Positions 1-11,700 of a stretch of DNA of 64,000 nt are shown here, in pieces. Position numbers and translations under genes: made by a program. Source of the DNA: Fasciolopsis buskii (Eukaryota > Platyhelminthes > Trematoda > Plagiorchiida > Fasciolidae); contig LUCM01007140.1 of the NCBI GenBank assembly GCA_008360955.1, positions 105,236 through 169,235 on the forward strand. The letters run 5' to 3'. How positions within the stretch are numbered: the stretch's first letter is position 1; every line of letters begins with the position of its first letter. Below the pieces are notes generated by a model. That model was not told the origin of the DNA, did not search any database, and saw nothing but the letters and a program-made list of their open reading frames with translations.

Positions 1-98
1 GTTGATGATTCCTAACAAGAATGAAACAGATGTGCAGTGCTTCCTTGGTTTCTTTATGGAGTTGAAAGGTGATATCACATGGTGAATTATTTCATGAA
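1..98 (+). repeat. Hammerhead-SINE tail, 5' cut by the window edge
   Basis: Matches the SINE body seen at 9.8-10.0 kb and 25.5 kb: TTGATGATTCCTAACAAG, then GAATGAAACAGATG, CAGTGCTTCC and the tail ATGGTGAATTATTTCATGAA. The hammerhead core is partly kept (TTGATGA instead of CTGATGA, GAAA intact). The tRNA-like head would lie before position 1. Confidence 0.7.
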
Positions 99-700
99 GT
101 TCTACGACAGTTGGATTTGTGCGCCAGCCGATTTTGAATAACGTACTGGCAGGTTCATATTCAAAAGCCCACCAAAGTTACCGTTATTTCTCCCGTGTTT
201 ATACTGACCATGATGTAAGTAACCCACCTTAACCATCCGCGCATCCTTTTCACTGAGACTCTGAATCAACGCATTACCATACCGGCCACTTATGTTCTTT
301 CGGAATAACTCGGATTTACATTCACATTGACCCGACGGTACTGAAAGCAAACATCAACACGACTTTCGATGGTAGTTCAGTTGCAGAGATGTGCTGGTGA
401 AACCAGAATAGCGGTCATACTCTTTGCTTCCGCCGAGTGCAGGTGCTTCTCGAGTCGAGTGTTGGCAACCAGGACGCACCCTCTCAGCTAGCACCATTGT
501 AGGTAATAACCTACAAATTTCCACTGTTCTCGTATTCATCTAGTTGCCACCTTACTTTCAATTCTTGCTTTCACTAATGGAAGCAATTCTAACATACAAA
601 TATGTGGAAAAACCTTATTCATTAGACCTATGCATTATCATCATTCACAGTCCTACGCAGTGTCATTTTCTATTTTAGGGCTGGTGCTAACCAGCCTCAA

Positions 701-2430
701 CTAAATCACCCTTTCTATTCTCCCTAGGTTGTTACCATCGACATTCTCCTGCCATAAGCATACATCCATCTCGTCTTTCTTCGAACTCCCCTCTCTGATT
801 GAAATAATACTGACGGGTCTCCAAAAGTCAGGGATAGAAGACGAGATTAATGATGAGTTAATCAGAGAAGTAAATACATCCGTCAGAGCCACAGTACCAT
901 GCATTACAACAACTGAGGGAATATTGTCAGGAGCACCCTCTGAGGTAATTTTAGTGCTGTGAAGATATTCGACCTCTTCTCCAGAAAAACTTGTAACTGT
1001 CATATCATCACCCTGTCCAAATATGACTGGAGTATAAGTGGAAGGAGGGATGAAAGTACGATTGATGCTGTCGACATCCGCGGAAAATCTCGTATGTTTC
1101 TTTTGCTCCCAACGCACCAACTGAATGTCTTGCCGCATCAATCGGTTGCTTTTACCTCTCAAGAATTGGCTGATGAATGTAGTGTCGATGCACTTGACTT
1201 CAGCTTTTATTCGGTTAAAAATATACCACACGGTTGAGTTATTACGGGATTTGTAGTAGTGCTCCTAGCATCTTAGAGATTTCAGTTTCTGCGTGGAGAT
1301 ACGGCCATTTGAGACGAATAGTATTTCTGAGGAGCTGCAGATATTAAAGATTGCATTGGCCGTATCTGTGAAGAGTTTGACATTGTCATTGAGCAGGGGT
1401 TCAAAAGAAAAACAGGTAGATGTGAGTGAAAGGGATTTCTGAAGAAGAATAAGGTTGTTGTGTGAAAAGTTACGGAGGCGAACTCGGATTTGATTTGTTT
1501 GCCTGAAGGAGTGGAAAGCCGACCTGGAATACATATTGGGCCTTAACAAAAGCAAACAATGGTCGCTAGTTGAAATTGGAGCAAACAGTTTCAGGGAAAA
1601 TAAGCCAGGGTGGTTGATAATAACCATATCTAAAATGGAGCCGCCTCTGGTGAGACAAACACAGAGGTCAGTCAAATCAAACACATTCAGTGGTAGGGTA
1701 GATGCATGGTTCAAATCACCTACGATAATATGCAGATTATCTTCAAGAAGAGGAACAATAAATGCTAGAAAAGATTCCAATGAAGATACCATACTTTGCT
1801 GCGAGCAAAATGGGCCATGTATAAATTCGTTATGATAGTGCTGGTAGGACGGGAGAGCCTAGGATGACACTGCGTCACGAGACAGTCAATTCCGTTTAGC
1901 GAGTACGTATTAATAACTTCGGACTTGCCAGACCAGAAGGAGCTTATGTCTGTTACAACACCGCCTCCAGTCTTCTTGTCCGAAACTATGTCTTGCCGAT
2001 GGAGTCTGAAGCAATCTATAGAACATGAATGTATCAGCGATATCCGGGTTCAGCCACTATTCTTGTATGCAGATGACACACGTGTGAACATGGGTCGGTG
2101 ATTGAAGTATGAGGGACAGATCCAACGTTTTCGTAAACAGAGAGCGGATGTTGGTACTCAACAATGCCGGAATGGACATCTTGGCTGGCAGGATGCATTT
2201 AAGAGCTGCCAGCCAGCCAGCATGAGCTCCTCTTTTAGATCGGTGAGAAGACCGTTGAGGTGCGGCATTGCGTGATCCCAGTCCAGGTTGAGAAACGATA
2301 CGGTTTTTGAACAAAAGTAATTCCGATCGATTGTAGCGGCGAACATAGACCATAATCGAATCAAATATCCGACAACAAAACAGCGAAATGAGATGACACG
2401 GAATTGTAGTGCAGCCCGTCAAAGGGCGCG
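701..2430 (-). mobile_element. CR1/jockey-type LINE fragment, copy 1 (endonuclease and start of RT)
   Basis: Read on the minus strand. From about 2170 it encodes an apurinic-endonuclease start (ALLSTNIRSLFTKTLDL, ICIQE), then a stop at the expected ETWL motif. The C-terminal endonuclease follows (IIVGDLNHA, TRGGSILDMV, STSDHCLLLL). At 1230-700 comes the linker and first RT block (LINSSLISSSIPDFWRPVSI), cut off near 700. Frames shift several times, so it is dead. The part from about 1275 to 2425 is almost identical to 23644-24810 on the opposite strand, including the same premature TAG. Confidence 0.82.
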
Positions 2431-2880
2431 CGTACACTGTACGCGTCAGATCGAGATCAGCCGCCATTATTTTATCTATTCTAACCGCTCTAGCGTCCCC
2501 ATCCCTTATATGGACTAGTTGCATGATGTAAGTAAAATGCTTGAAACAACAATGTGATTGCAGGATCCTTTTGGGGCTTCATGGATTGTTTTACTACTGA
2601 AGGATGCGGTTCTGTTAGCATGCGTTGTACATAGTATCATCTGAGTGCTTCAAGAAGACAACATTGTTTCGCACCGTAGAGAATAATCCAAACACTAGAC
2701 GCACTCAGATCCATAGCGGCTGCAAGGACGATGTGATGCAACAGGTGAAACCTGAGAGTGAATGAAATTGTAAATTGCGACATAACATACTAGAAGCCTG
2801 ACAACACGGGTCTAACAGTTGCGCTGATGAAGATAAACGATTTAGCAGTATTGAACGGCAGACTGTAAATTGGGAAGACT

Positions 2881-2958
2881 GACCGGCGGTGGTCAAACGG
2901 ATAAGATCGTAGCGTTTGGATGTGAGGGTCTCGGGCTAGAATCCCCTCAGCGCCGGTC
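2881..2958 (+). pseudogene. tRNA-like sequence (tRNA relic or SINE head)
   Basis: A 78-nt block bounded by perfectly complementary ends GACCGGCG and CGCCGGTC. It has an A-box-like TGGTCAAACGG at 2890-2900 and a B-box-like GGGCTAGAATCC at 2933-2944. D and T arms can be drawn, but the anticodon stem is mostly wobble pairs and the T loop reads CTAGAAT instead of TTCGAAT. I read it as tRNA-derived rather than a working tRNA and assign no anticodon. Confidence 0.45.
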
Positions 2959-4911
2959 GACTTCCCCACTTGGTGGCCCTCTGGTGGTCGAGGTCCCCTT
3001 CCTGCAAAAAAATCATATACATTGTTCTATCATCAACAAAGGAAGCAAAAAGATAAATTAATTTCTTCGGCGTTATTTTACTCTCGCTATAGAGTACTTC
3101 TTTGTTAATGATCTTCATCGTTTGGCTACATATTCCTGTTGGGTGCTGCAAACTTGACGCCATGATCCAGAAGAGAGCATGCAACGGAGACAGGAAAGTT
3201 ACTATGATATTAATGTGCCAGTGGAGACGATCGGCTCAGAAGACAATAGAGTTCTGGGAATTGGGCGACTCTCGAGCAAGAATGAATCGAGCACTGGCCG
3301 AACTAAATAGTTTTTTCATGAGGCAAATCACGCACGGTAAGAGGGCCACATAGAGAGGTACGTCCAATGATTTCCAACGAAGGAGCAACCCTATGTGGTG
3401 CTTAAAATGTTATCCGGTGAAGCCTGAGAGAAAGTCAGTGATGGGGATATAAACAAAGCATTTGAAACAATAAGATGCTTTCTAGATGCCCTAGGACACT
3501 CGGCGAAATACCAAGAGTAACTAAACCGGCGACAGCATTCGGAGGAGGATTTTAAAATATCCGTAAGAAAACTGAGACTGTGAAGAGAGTCTACATGCAA
3601 ATCAATTGAGACAGGCCGATACAGCTTCACCGAAGTCTGTGTACACAGTCAGCTGGTAAGGTCGGTGGCGTGGTAACCTCTGACAGCATTGGATTGAGAA
3701 GCAGTACCATAAATGCAAACAAGCAAAAGAAGACATCAACGACCAACACAAACGGAACCGTAGTCTTCTCAATCCTACGCACATTTGATCACAGACCTAA
3801 TAAAACAATACGTACTACGCGGTCGCTTACATTCACCACACGTGGCGACAAGCGACCGTGAACTTCAAACACGCATCGAATGCCACAAGATCAAGGTGTC
3901 CCGCAAATGGGGATTCCTCGTATTCCATATATAAACACGTGCTTTCTAGTGAACTCGAAAGAAAGTGTCTTCAGTTTCCTGAATTTTCTCATTTGTCTAG
4001 CTTGGACCGGTGTCAGTGTCGGTTCCTTAGTGCACCGGTCAAACTCCGCATTTTTACTGCAAGTACGAATAATACCTACGGTTGGGATACCAAGGCTACT
4101 TAGATGAGGAAAAGGAGGGAATTGAGAAAACTGTGCTAGGAAATTTGGGGGAAAAAGCACCCAATTGAGCTGTGAAAGGGATTTTATTAAGGTGAAATTA
4201 AGTGAAACCGTAAGATGCTAATAATGCCTTGAGACATGGCTAATTGGAAGTTGCCAGGACACTGCGTGCTGCGAAGTCCGAAGCCAAGGACAATGCTCAA
4301 CAACCACAAGTTACCGAAAGGCAACGACTGGTGCAAGCGAGTGAGATAGAAACAGAAAGTGGCGTCCCGGATCCTGGTAAACACGGAAGTGTTAGGCAGC
4401 GGTACGGTGAATCGAGGTTTGGGAAGCAGGCCGAGAAGCGGCAAACCACGAGCAAACACCGTTGGGTCACAGAATGACAAGGAAAGGGGGATCAATCGTT
4501 GCTTCTGTTTCTTCATATCAGAGTCGTGAGGCTGAATTATTGGGGTTAGTAGGCGCCGAAACAACTCGCCGGGGTATTGAGACGACGTAAAATTGTTACC
4601 ACTGTTAATGGGAGGAAGTTGTGCAGCAGGGCTCGTGGTGTTCACAATGGAACTGGATAAAATAGTTCTAAAAGACCCCACATCAGTAGAAAAGCAGCAA
4701 TAAAATAGATATCCAGCGAGAAAAACAAAGTGCTTACCCTAACTATAATGCACATTCCATCGCTCTCCATGACCAACAACCATGCCACGCTTTAGTGGCC
4801 GATCGTACTTTGCAAAGTAGTCCGGTACTTCCGACTTTGATGCGAATTTGCGCCCCAAAATACCGGGAAAGTAAAAAGTGAACTATTATTAGAGAGACTT
4901 ACATTTTCATT
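2959..4911. other. 3' flank of TOPBP1 with no supported gene
   Basis: Only short overlapping ORFs on both strands, with no recognisable domain. At 3858-4107 overlapping plus-strand ORFs share a weak layout with 8038-8300: a TATATAAAC motif, then about 70-80 nt later TAGCTTGGA(C/T)CGG. That suggests two old copies of one unidentified repeat. Confidence 0.5.
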
Positions 4912-4983
4912 CCGTTTGACAACGAGACCTAGTTTGGATCGAAAAGTCACAGTAAACAATAAAACAGTGTACGCCTTCTAACC

Positions 4984-4986
<3 letters not shown>
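4912..4986 (+). mobile_element. Penelope-like element terminal fragment with hammerhead-like fold
   Basis: Matches the 3' end of the element at 12.7-14.6 kb and the fragments at 20.98 and 39.86 kb: GTTTGACAACGAG, CCTAGTTTGGATCGAAA, then GTGTACGCCTTCTAACC. This copy has decayed (GAAAAGTCACAG in place of GAAACGTCACG). It runs straight into a TA array. Confidence 0.65.

Positions 4987-4987
<1 letters not shown>

Positions 4988-5047
<60 letters not shown>
4988..5047. repeat. (TA)n microsatellite
   Basis: About 30 uninterrupted TA units abutting the end of the Penelope-like fragment. Confidence 0.97.
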
Positions 5048-5050
<3 letters not shown>

Positions 5051-5595
5051 AGGAGGCTTAAGAATGATGTTTCTTCTCGTAGCTCAGGTTCAATAGGATG
5101 ATACTGGTTTGTTCAGAGCTGAGCAATTTGACTGCAAACGTTTCATCACCAGCCGAGGTGAACTTATCAGTGCTATGATAGTATTGATAAGCTCAAAGGG
5201 AAGTGATCAAGTAATAGATGAATCCGTGAGTAATCATAATTCGCTTCTTTCTATACAATACAAGTATTTTCACATTTCGAAATATTAAAATAAACATCAG
5301 AGCAGTTCCCCGTACGCACGGGCATTTAAGTGAGAGAAGACATTTTACATCACCCGTTCATAGTGAACAGCAGGATTAGACGAGACCGTGAGTCGCGAAA
5401 GGGCGAAGATGATTAGAATGGATGTGGAAAAATAGACAACGGAACAGATATGAAGAAAAGTAAAACCGTAAGCGGTATGGTCACGTATCAGCCAGCTTTC
5501 GAGAATACTGATCATATGTTCAACAACCGGCATATTATGGTGATCTTTTGTGAGCGAGTACATCCTCGAATAAGGGCAGGTATGCAAGGGTGTAG
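5048..5595 (-). other. TOPBP1 3' untranslated region or flank
   Basis: Directly follows the stop codon on the minus strand. I see no canonical AATAAA or ATTAAA on the coding strand across this stretch. A 102-codon ORF (5345-5653) overlaps the last exon in another frame but has no family resemblance. The mRNA end cannot be placed. Confidence 0.5.
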
Positions 5596-5778
5596 TCAGC
5601 AAAGTAAAAACTCGTCTCGAGGCACCTCTTGTCCGGCGATAAGGTATGCACAAAGGTAATCAATCCGGAGCCACTGATAACCAGAAGGAAGCGGTGGGTT
5701 GGTGGTGTTTGGGCGGCGCTTTGCAAATGAATGGGTAACTGCAGTGGGAGGCGGGTAGGGCGGCTGACTAGAAAGGAC
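5596..5778 (-). CDS. TOPBP1: TOPBP1 coding exon 8 (end of BRCT8, stop codon)
   Basis: A 183-nt terminal exon in phase 0 after a strong ttctttctttccag acceptor. It encodes residues 1413-1472 and TGA at 5598-5596. YQWLRIDYLCAYLIAGQEVP matches the last strand and helix of BRCT8 in vertebrates (CLRTEYIADYLM). The protein stops six residues later. The basic C-terminal tail carrying a nuclear localisation signal in vertebrates is absent from this exon. No good donor is seen that would add another exon. Confidence 0.9.
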   Translation of the reverse strand, partial: VLSSQPPYPPPTAVTHSFAKRRPNTTNPPLPSGYQWLRIDYLCAYLIAGQEVPRDEFLLC

Positions 5779-8700
5779 CTGGAAAGAAAGAAGGTAAAGT
5801 CTGATTTGGGTGTGGAATAAACGTCTTGGAGTACTCTTACCGCTTAAGTGTAAGCCAGTATTCTGACACATCAACATAATTAAAGGATCTGAGCAATGAC
5901 ATTCCCAAGTACGTGTGGAATACAACGACAACGAACACACAAATGACACCAGTATCAACCGTTGAGGATGCTATATCAAAGTTCTGAGCAAGGAATTGAA
6001 CCTGTAAGGTAGACAGTTATTGAATTTTAATGATGCGACGGAAACGCAAGTGTTTGCAAAAGGAGAACGAACACGAACGAAATGGTTTCTTTGTTTACGG
6101 CAATCCACAATAGCACTACCATCGAATCATGGAATGTTTCTTTGAAGCTCATTAAATAATATTCAGCACGAAGTTGCAAAGCTGACAACCAGTCACTGAG
6201 AAAGAATTGCATAACTATTATTCCATTGTTCTTGTGAATAATGGAAGAAACGACCGTTCTTTGTCTGTCGGTTGCTCATCGAAGAAAAAATAGGAACTTG
6301 CTCTTGATCGATTCACATGTTCCGTGAGTGAACTAGAAGTAACACCAGAAAAGAGAACATCAGCATCCAAAACCAAGGGAAGTAGCCAAAATAACGGTCG
6401 AACAGGCGAACCAAATCAAGTCATCGAGACAACAGTCTATTCAGCCAATTTAATTCTGACAGTAAGTGAACTTAGGAAAATAGTCGTTTGGTTATACCGC
6501 TCAAAAGAATAGGATCTAAAACGCAATCGTTATTGGAATAAAGCACTCGATTCCTGGAGTCACTTGCAAAACGCCTGCTTTCTTCAGCATTCATAATCTA
6601 GGGCCCAGATCCACACAACCAAGAAATAAGCGATTAAGAGTAGATCCGAAGGACATGCGTGATGCTAATAGAATAATGAGCGGAACAACAACATGTCGGA
6701 TTCTGCTTCACGTACACATGCACACGCACTTCTACTGCACGAAATGCTTCAGCATGGTCGGGGGGACGGGGCTCAGGCTTCGAGCTGGCTAATCATTCTG
6801 AATGCCTCTCGAAACGCCCTCTAATGACTGGCGTCCCATATATCCTCGCTGTGGAAGTCATACACGTGACCTTTTCGTGACGGATGTGATCCCTCCAAAA
6901 TGCTGGGACGAAGGTGAATGCTTGGCGCCCGTCATTAGATTGGCTGATATATAGTAGTCGGTTTAGAAGGGGTTGTTAAACCCTGGTTATAAACTAACCA
7001 TGGACGGTGTACGAAGCATAGAGCACTGTGCTCATTGAGATTTGTGGCCAAAGGATGTGGTGGGCACCCAGAATGTATAGTCCCATCGAACAGCATATGA
7101 AGTGACCAATAAGTCAACCGTCCCCATAGGGTTGTGACCCACAGACCGTCCTGCTGCCTTGTGAAGTAAATCATTTGGTAAAAGGCTCGGAGTGGAGTCC
7201 CCTAAGGTCAAGATAGTGTTAAGCTTACAGAGGAATCACGGGGCTCGATAAACGGCCGATGACAGGGAGCTATAGAATGGAGAAATTAACGTGTGGTGAA
7301 CTCTGAATATTGTCTCGTTTCCCCCTCTTTCTTGCCCACTGTCTTCGTCCCTCGCCATGATTCCCATTAAACATGATCTGCATCCAGATTTGTGAAACCC
7401 CTCTTTCTATCCACCTTAGAGTGAACAATTTGGTTTACTTCTCGGGGGGGGGGCAGTGTGAAAGTAGCATAAAACGCGGTTAAAGCACGAGGACAAGTTG
7501 TTGTTCCAAGTATTGCCGACCACTTGGGGTATTCATATTTCAAAAAACCCAAACGAGTTGTCAGACCCTACCAGTCTTCTGGACTGAGACTGTTGGTGCC
7601 TGTTGAACTACAGACAGAACAGGAACCAGATTTGTTGTAGAAACGTAGGAGAAAAGAGTGAAATCGCTCATTGTTTTCTGCCTGGTTGTCACCGGCATAC
7701 CGACTTCTTTCTCCTTATTTCTCATTTGGAGCATAAATTCCCTGCCCAACTAAGATACAAATGGTTTTAGTTGTTTCTAGGTTTATACTGCACTCCTCAA
7801 GGTAGCTTTCTCAAACAAATATACCGCATTCACCATCGATTTCCGCGAATTACGGATCTTCATGTCCCATAATTAAACGCTTCTGTCAGAGGTGACTACC
7901 GTGAAGGGCGAGGCGAAGAGAAGGCCGCCTGAAGTACTATTTCAGCAGATCCGAAAGCAACGTATGATGAGGCCACGTGTAAATCACGTGATACACTTCC
8001 ATAAGGCTTCGCGCTAGCTTGCCTAGACAAGTCGTCGATGAAAACCGTGGTGACAAACCCGTACAATCCTAATATTCCTCCAAGGGGACTGGACGGAATG
8101 TATTCTACCAAGCGGAACATCCCCAATTTTGTATATAAACCCATGAGTTGTAAATACAACTGGAACGTGTTTCCCTTCTGTTGTGGTCTCCTCTTTGTCT
8201 TAGTTTGCGTAGCTTGGATCGGGGCCAACTCAGTGCCTATTGGTAATCCGTATCCATCCATGACCGTGACTTGCCGAATTCCGTATGGTAGTTCCAAATG
8301 CAAATACTACACAATGCCATCACTTTATGGCCTGCCTATAGAGTTCACCGGAGGCGAACGTGAGACTAGGTCATTAGAAATAAAGCGAAGTGAGTGGATA
8401 ACATTTTGCCGACTCGAAAGCCCCCGTATCTCATGGTTTTCTATGGTAGCAAATTTCGCGCCATTATCAGCGCCTCCGTCTTCACCACACCCAAATGGGG
8501 TGGGATTCTCACCGCGAAAACACAGGCCCTATGCGAATAATCACCCTTCGTTGTGAACAGGTTTAAAAAAGTTGATCTTATTGAACTGTTCAATGAGATT
8601 ATTGGGAACGAGTGAGTTTAGTGGACACCATCGCCATTGTTAATTTACGTCGCAAGCCAACCAGGGGACATGGCGATACAGAACATGCGGAATTCCTGAA

Positions 8701-11700
8701 TATCGGCAGACACTGTAGATCTAACAGATCCCATGATTTTCGGTGAAAAACCTGGATAGCTTGCAGTGTTTCGTGCAGACTTACTTATTTATTAAAACGA
8801 GTCAAAATAGTTGATCTACCCAAAAAATGAAGCTTTCGCATACCATCCGTTAGTCTTGTTCACTCCAGGATAGCACTCGTTTTTTGGGCTTTGGAGACAG
8901 ATCGGTTGCAATCGGATAGTTATATTGGAACGCAGCAACTTAACGCTCTTCGGAATACTGCGAAACGGTGGGCGGGTTCCCCTTTAATTTACTATTTGGA
9001 TGTAACTATCAATACCACTTCAACAATCTGCCAGATTTTATACGCCGCATAATTTAGAGTGCCGTCGAGTTCCGCAGCACCAAGAGTAAAATTCGTCGGT
9101 ATGATAATTACATGACTGAACGCAATAAACAAAACCTCCCTTATTAAGTTTTGTGGGCAGATACTACTGGAAGATCCAGCCAGTAAGCAGGAAAACGGCT
9201 ATGGGTTCTCAATCAAAACTCTCAGACCTTACAAGAACCAGTCGGCAAGGCAGCGTGGAGTGGCTGAGTGGAAGACCATTTAGATGAATCAAATATTTGT
9301 CCACTCATTTTTCTAACTGAAATGCTAGATCAAATCAATCCCCGATTTGGAAGACCAGGGGATTAATTCGTCAGGATTCCATTCATTTACTTTCTACGCA
9401 TGATTGAAGCAAAAGGTCTGGTAGATTGGTGCTATTCGATCCATTCACAAGAATAAGTCTTATTTCATTTCAAAATCGATAATAAAATCTTAACCACCTT
9501 GGCCCACGACATTCGAAACGAGCAGCGTATTCTGTTACCACAGACAGAGTCATTCGTCGTACCAGTCTTCAAGAAACGAATAAGAAATGATTGCAACAAT
9601 CATCGTGGGATTAATTTAGTTGTCATGGCAGCCAGGGAATGTCTCGATATTGTTGTGCTGTGTTAAATGGGATCACCAGAGTAAAGTACTTGGATAATGG
9701 GTCGGATTTCGTGCAGGCCGCGATTAAAACAACCAGATTTTGACCCCTCGTCAATAAATTAAAACGCACCAAACACCTTCCCTCGATAATAATAGTTTTC
9801 AGTAGTAAGAGATTGAATGTTTTCATGAAATAATAATTCAACTCACTATTAAGAAACCGTGGAAGCACTGTACAGCCGCTTCATCCTTGTTAGGAATCAT
9901 CAGTAGTGCATATCCACCGCGCCCGAACTGGGACGCGAACCTAACAAGAACGAAACAGCCGCACAGTGCTTTCAAGGTTTCTTTATAGTGAGTTGAGCGA
10001 TGATATTACATGGTGAATTATTTCATGAAAATAATAGTTTCCTTCGATTAAGAAGGTGTTCTCGACTCAGTTGACCGGACAGCACCATTCGGTGCTTTCC
10101 ACCGGGAGGATAAGTAACAGAAGTTCATGAACCTACTACGATCATTGTACTAGCGTACTTCCGAGTGCGGCGAACTTTCGAGACTACTCGAAACGATGAG
10201 CTGTACTCGACAAAGATTTATCACCTCGCTTTTCTAGTCTAACTTCGTCATTGATGGGACAATGCAGAATGCCTTAAGCGGTTTCCAGAGTAGGAACGTC
10301 GGATTGGCAAATAACGAAAAATTCTGAAATCCATACTGCACCGACGATCTTGCGTATGGGTTTGAATGTGCGGAATATGAGCGACACACAACAGATAGGT
10401 TCGCAAGAGCAGTAGCTTCTTTTCAGCCTGTACTTTGCGCCTTCAAAATTGTTCTCACAAGGTTGAACGTCAGTGATTCCGAGACCAAGGCTCCATGCAG
10501 TTAGCTCCATGAGGAGCTAACCGCTGTTGATCGTCCCACTCACCTTAGCAGTTGCTTCCCTCTGGATGGTAGTACGGCAGTGAAGGTCAGGTGCATGCAC
10601 AAGGTTCGAGCAGCTTAGGCTGGACTGAAAAACTTGTGGCGCCGACCTAATACTTCGCTCAACCATAAACGGCGTGTGTATTACGTCGCAATGCGCCGTT
10701 CTGTTGCATAGTTCCGAGACAGAGCGGCAATAAAAAACGCACAGGCAACATAGGTGTAACGTGTAACACGGCGAAAAAGGCAGCGGTCAGTGGGGCTGGT
10801 TCCGATGTTTGACGCTGTACGATGATGATGATGATCAGTCTGACATTAGAGCTGTTAGAAGTTAATCAAAAGTAAGATTGGTAAAGCTAAAACATACATG
10901 AATATAAAAGAAAAAAACGGACACTCAGTTTTACCTACCTGACCACCACCGGATTCAATTACACGTCGGAAACTGGTTTCCTTGTCACATCCTGGTCCAA
11001 AAATCACGCGCCAATTTTTAAATGCCCCGCCACCAACGATACGCCAACGCCGTGCTGATCGCGCAAGTTCACGAATCTGTGTGGCTTGCTGTTTCTGGTG
11101 CTGTTGCTGAAGTCCACCACGAGTAGAAATGGCCGGACTAAGTTGCATGAGCAGCGGCTCAGTGCCCGGTCCACCCCATTCATAAGGGGTTTCATCCACC
11201 CAACGAGACTCGCGTAGACACGCATCCAAATACGATTTATGCAACATCCAACGGCCACTGGACAGGCAAATTAAACACTTCTCGCTACGAGCTTTATGGA
11301 TGACGGAGAAAAACGCGAAGAACAAGTCAGAAACATCAAACATGACAAAAATAATCAAAGGTATTGGAAATTCCAATGACCTCTCAATTTCGCACGGTGC
11401 GAATTTCCCAGTAGGGTGACGGAAAAAGTTATATTTGAATGAAGACATTCTCCTGCATTATTTGATTAGGTAGCAGCTGTACTGCAGCGTTCCTGTCATT
11501 TAAATGAATACAACAGTAACTGCCTTTATGACGACCGTTTAGAACCCAGCGGACGTAAGTAAGAGCTCCTGACCATCTTTTGCAAAAAACAATGGTGATT
11601 ATTCACCTGTCCACTCACTGCTACTTATAGATGAGGACACTAGATTTTACTAATGTTCCATAAAAAAAAAGCTTAGTCCAATGCAAATATAGGCATGCAC

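Larger units (their letters stand above)
5779..10938 (-). other. TOPBP1 intron 7 (5160 bp)
   Basis: Bounded by a GTAGGT donor and a ttctttccag acceptor. It holds one copy of an unidentified interspersed repeat, a 172-codon orphan ORF, a head-to-head pair of hammerhead SINEs and an RTE 3' fragment, all listed separately. I see nothing in 5779-6750, 7220-8037 or 8557-9790. Confidence 0.85.

Noticed and set aside
5345..5653. 102-codon ORF overlapping the last TOPBP1 exon
   Set aside because: Different frame from BRCT8, no domain, and it runs into the 3' flank.
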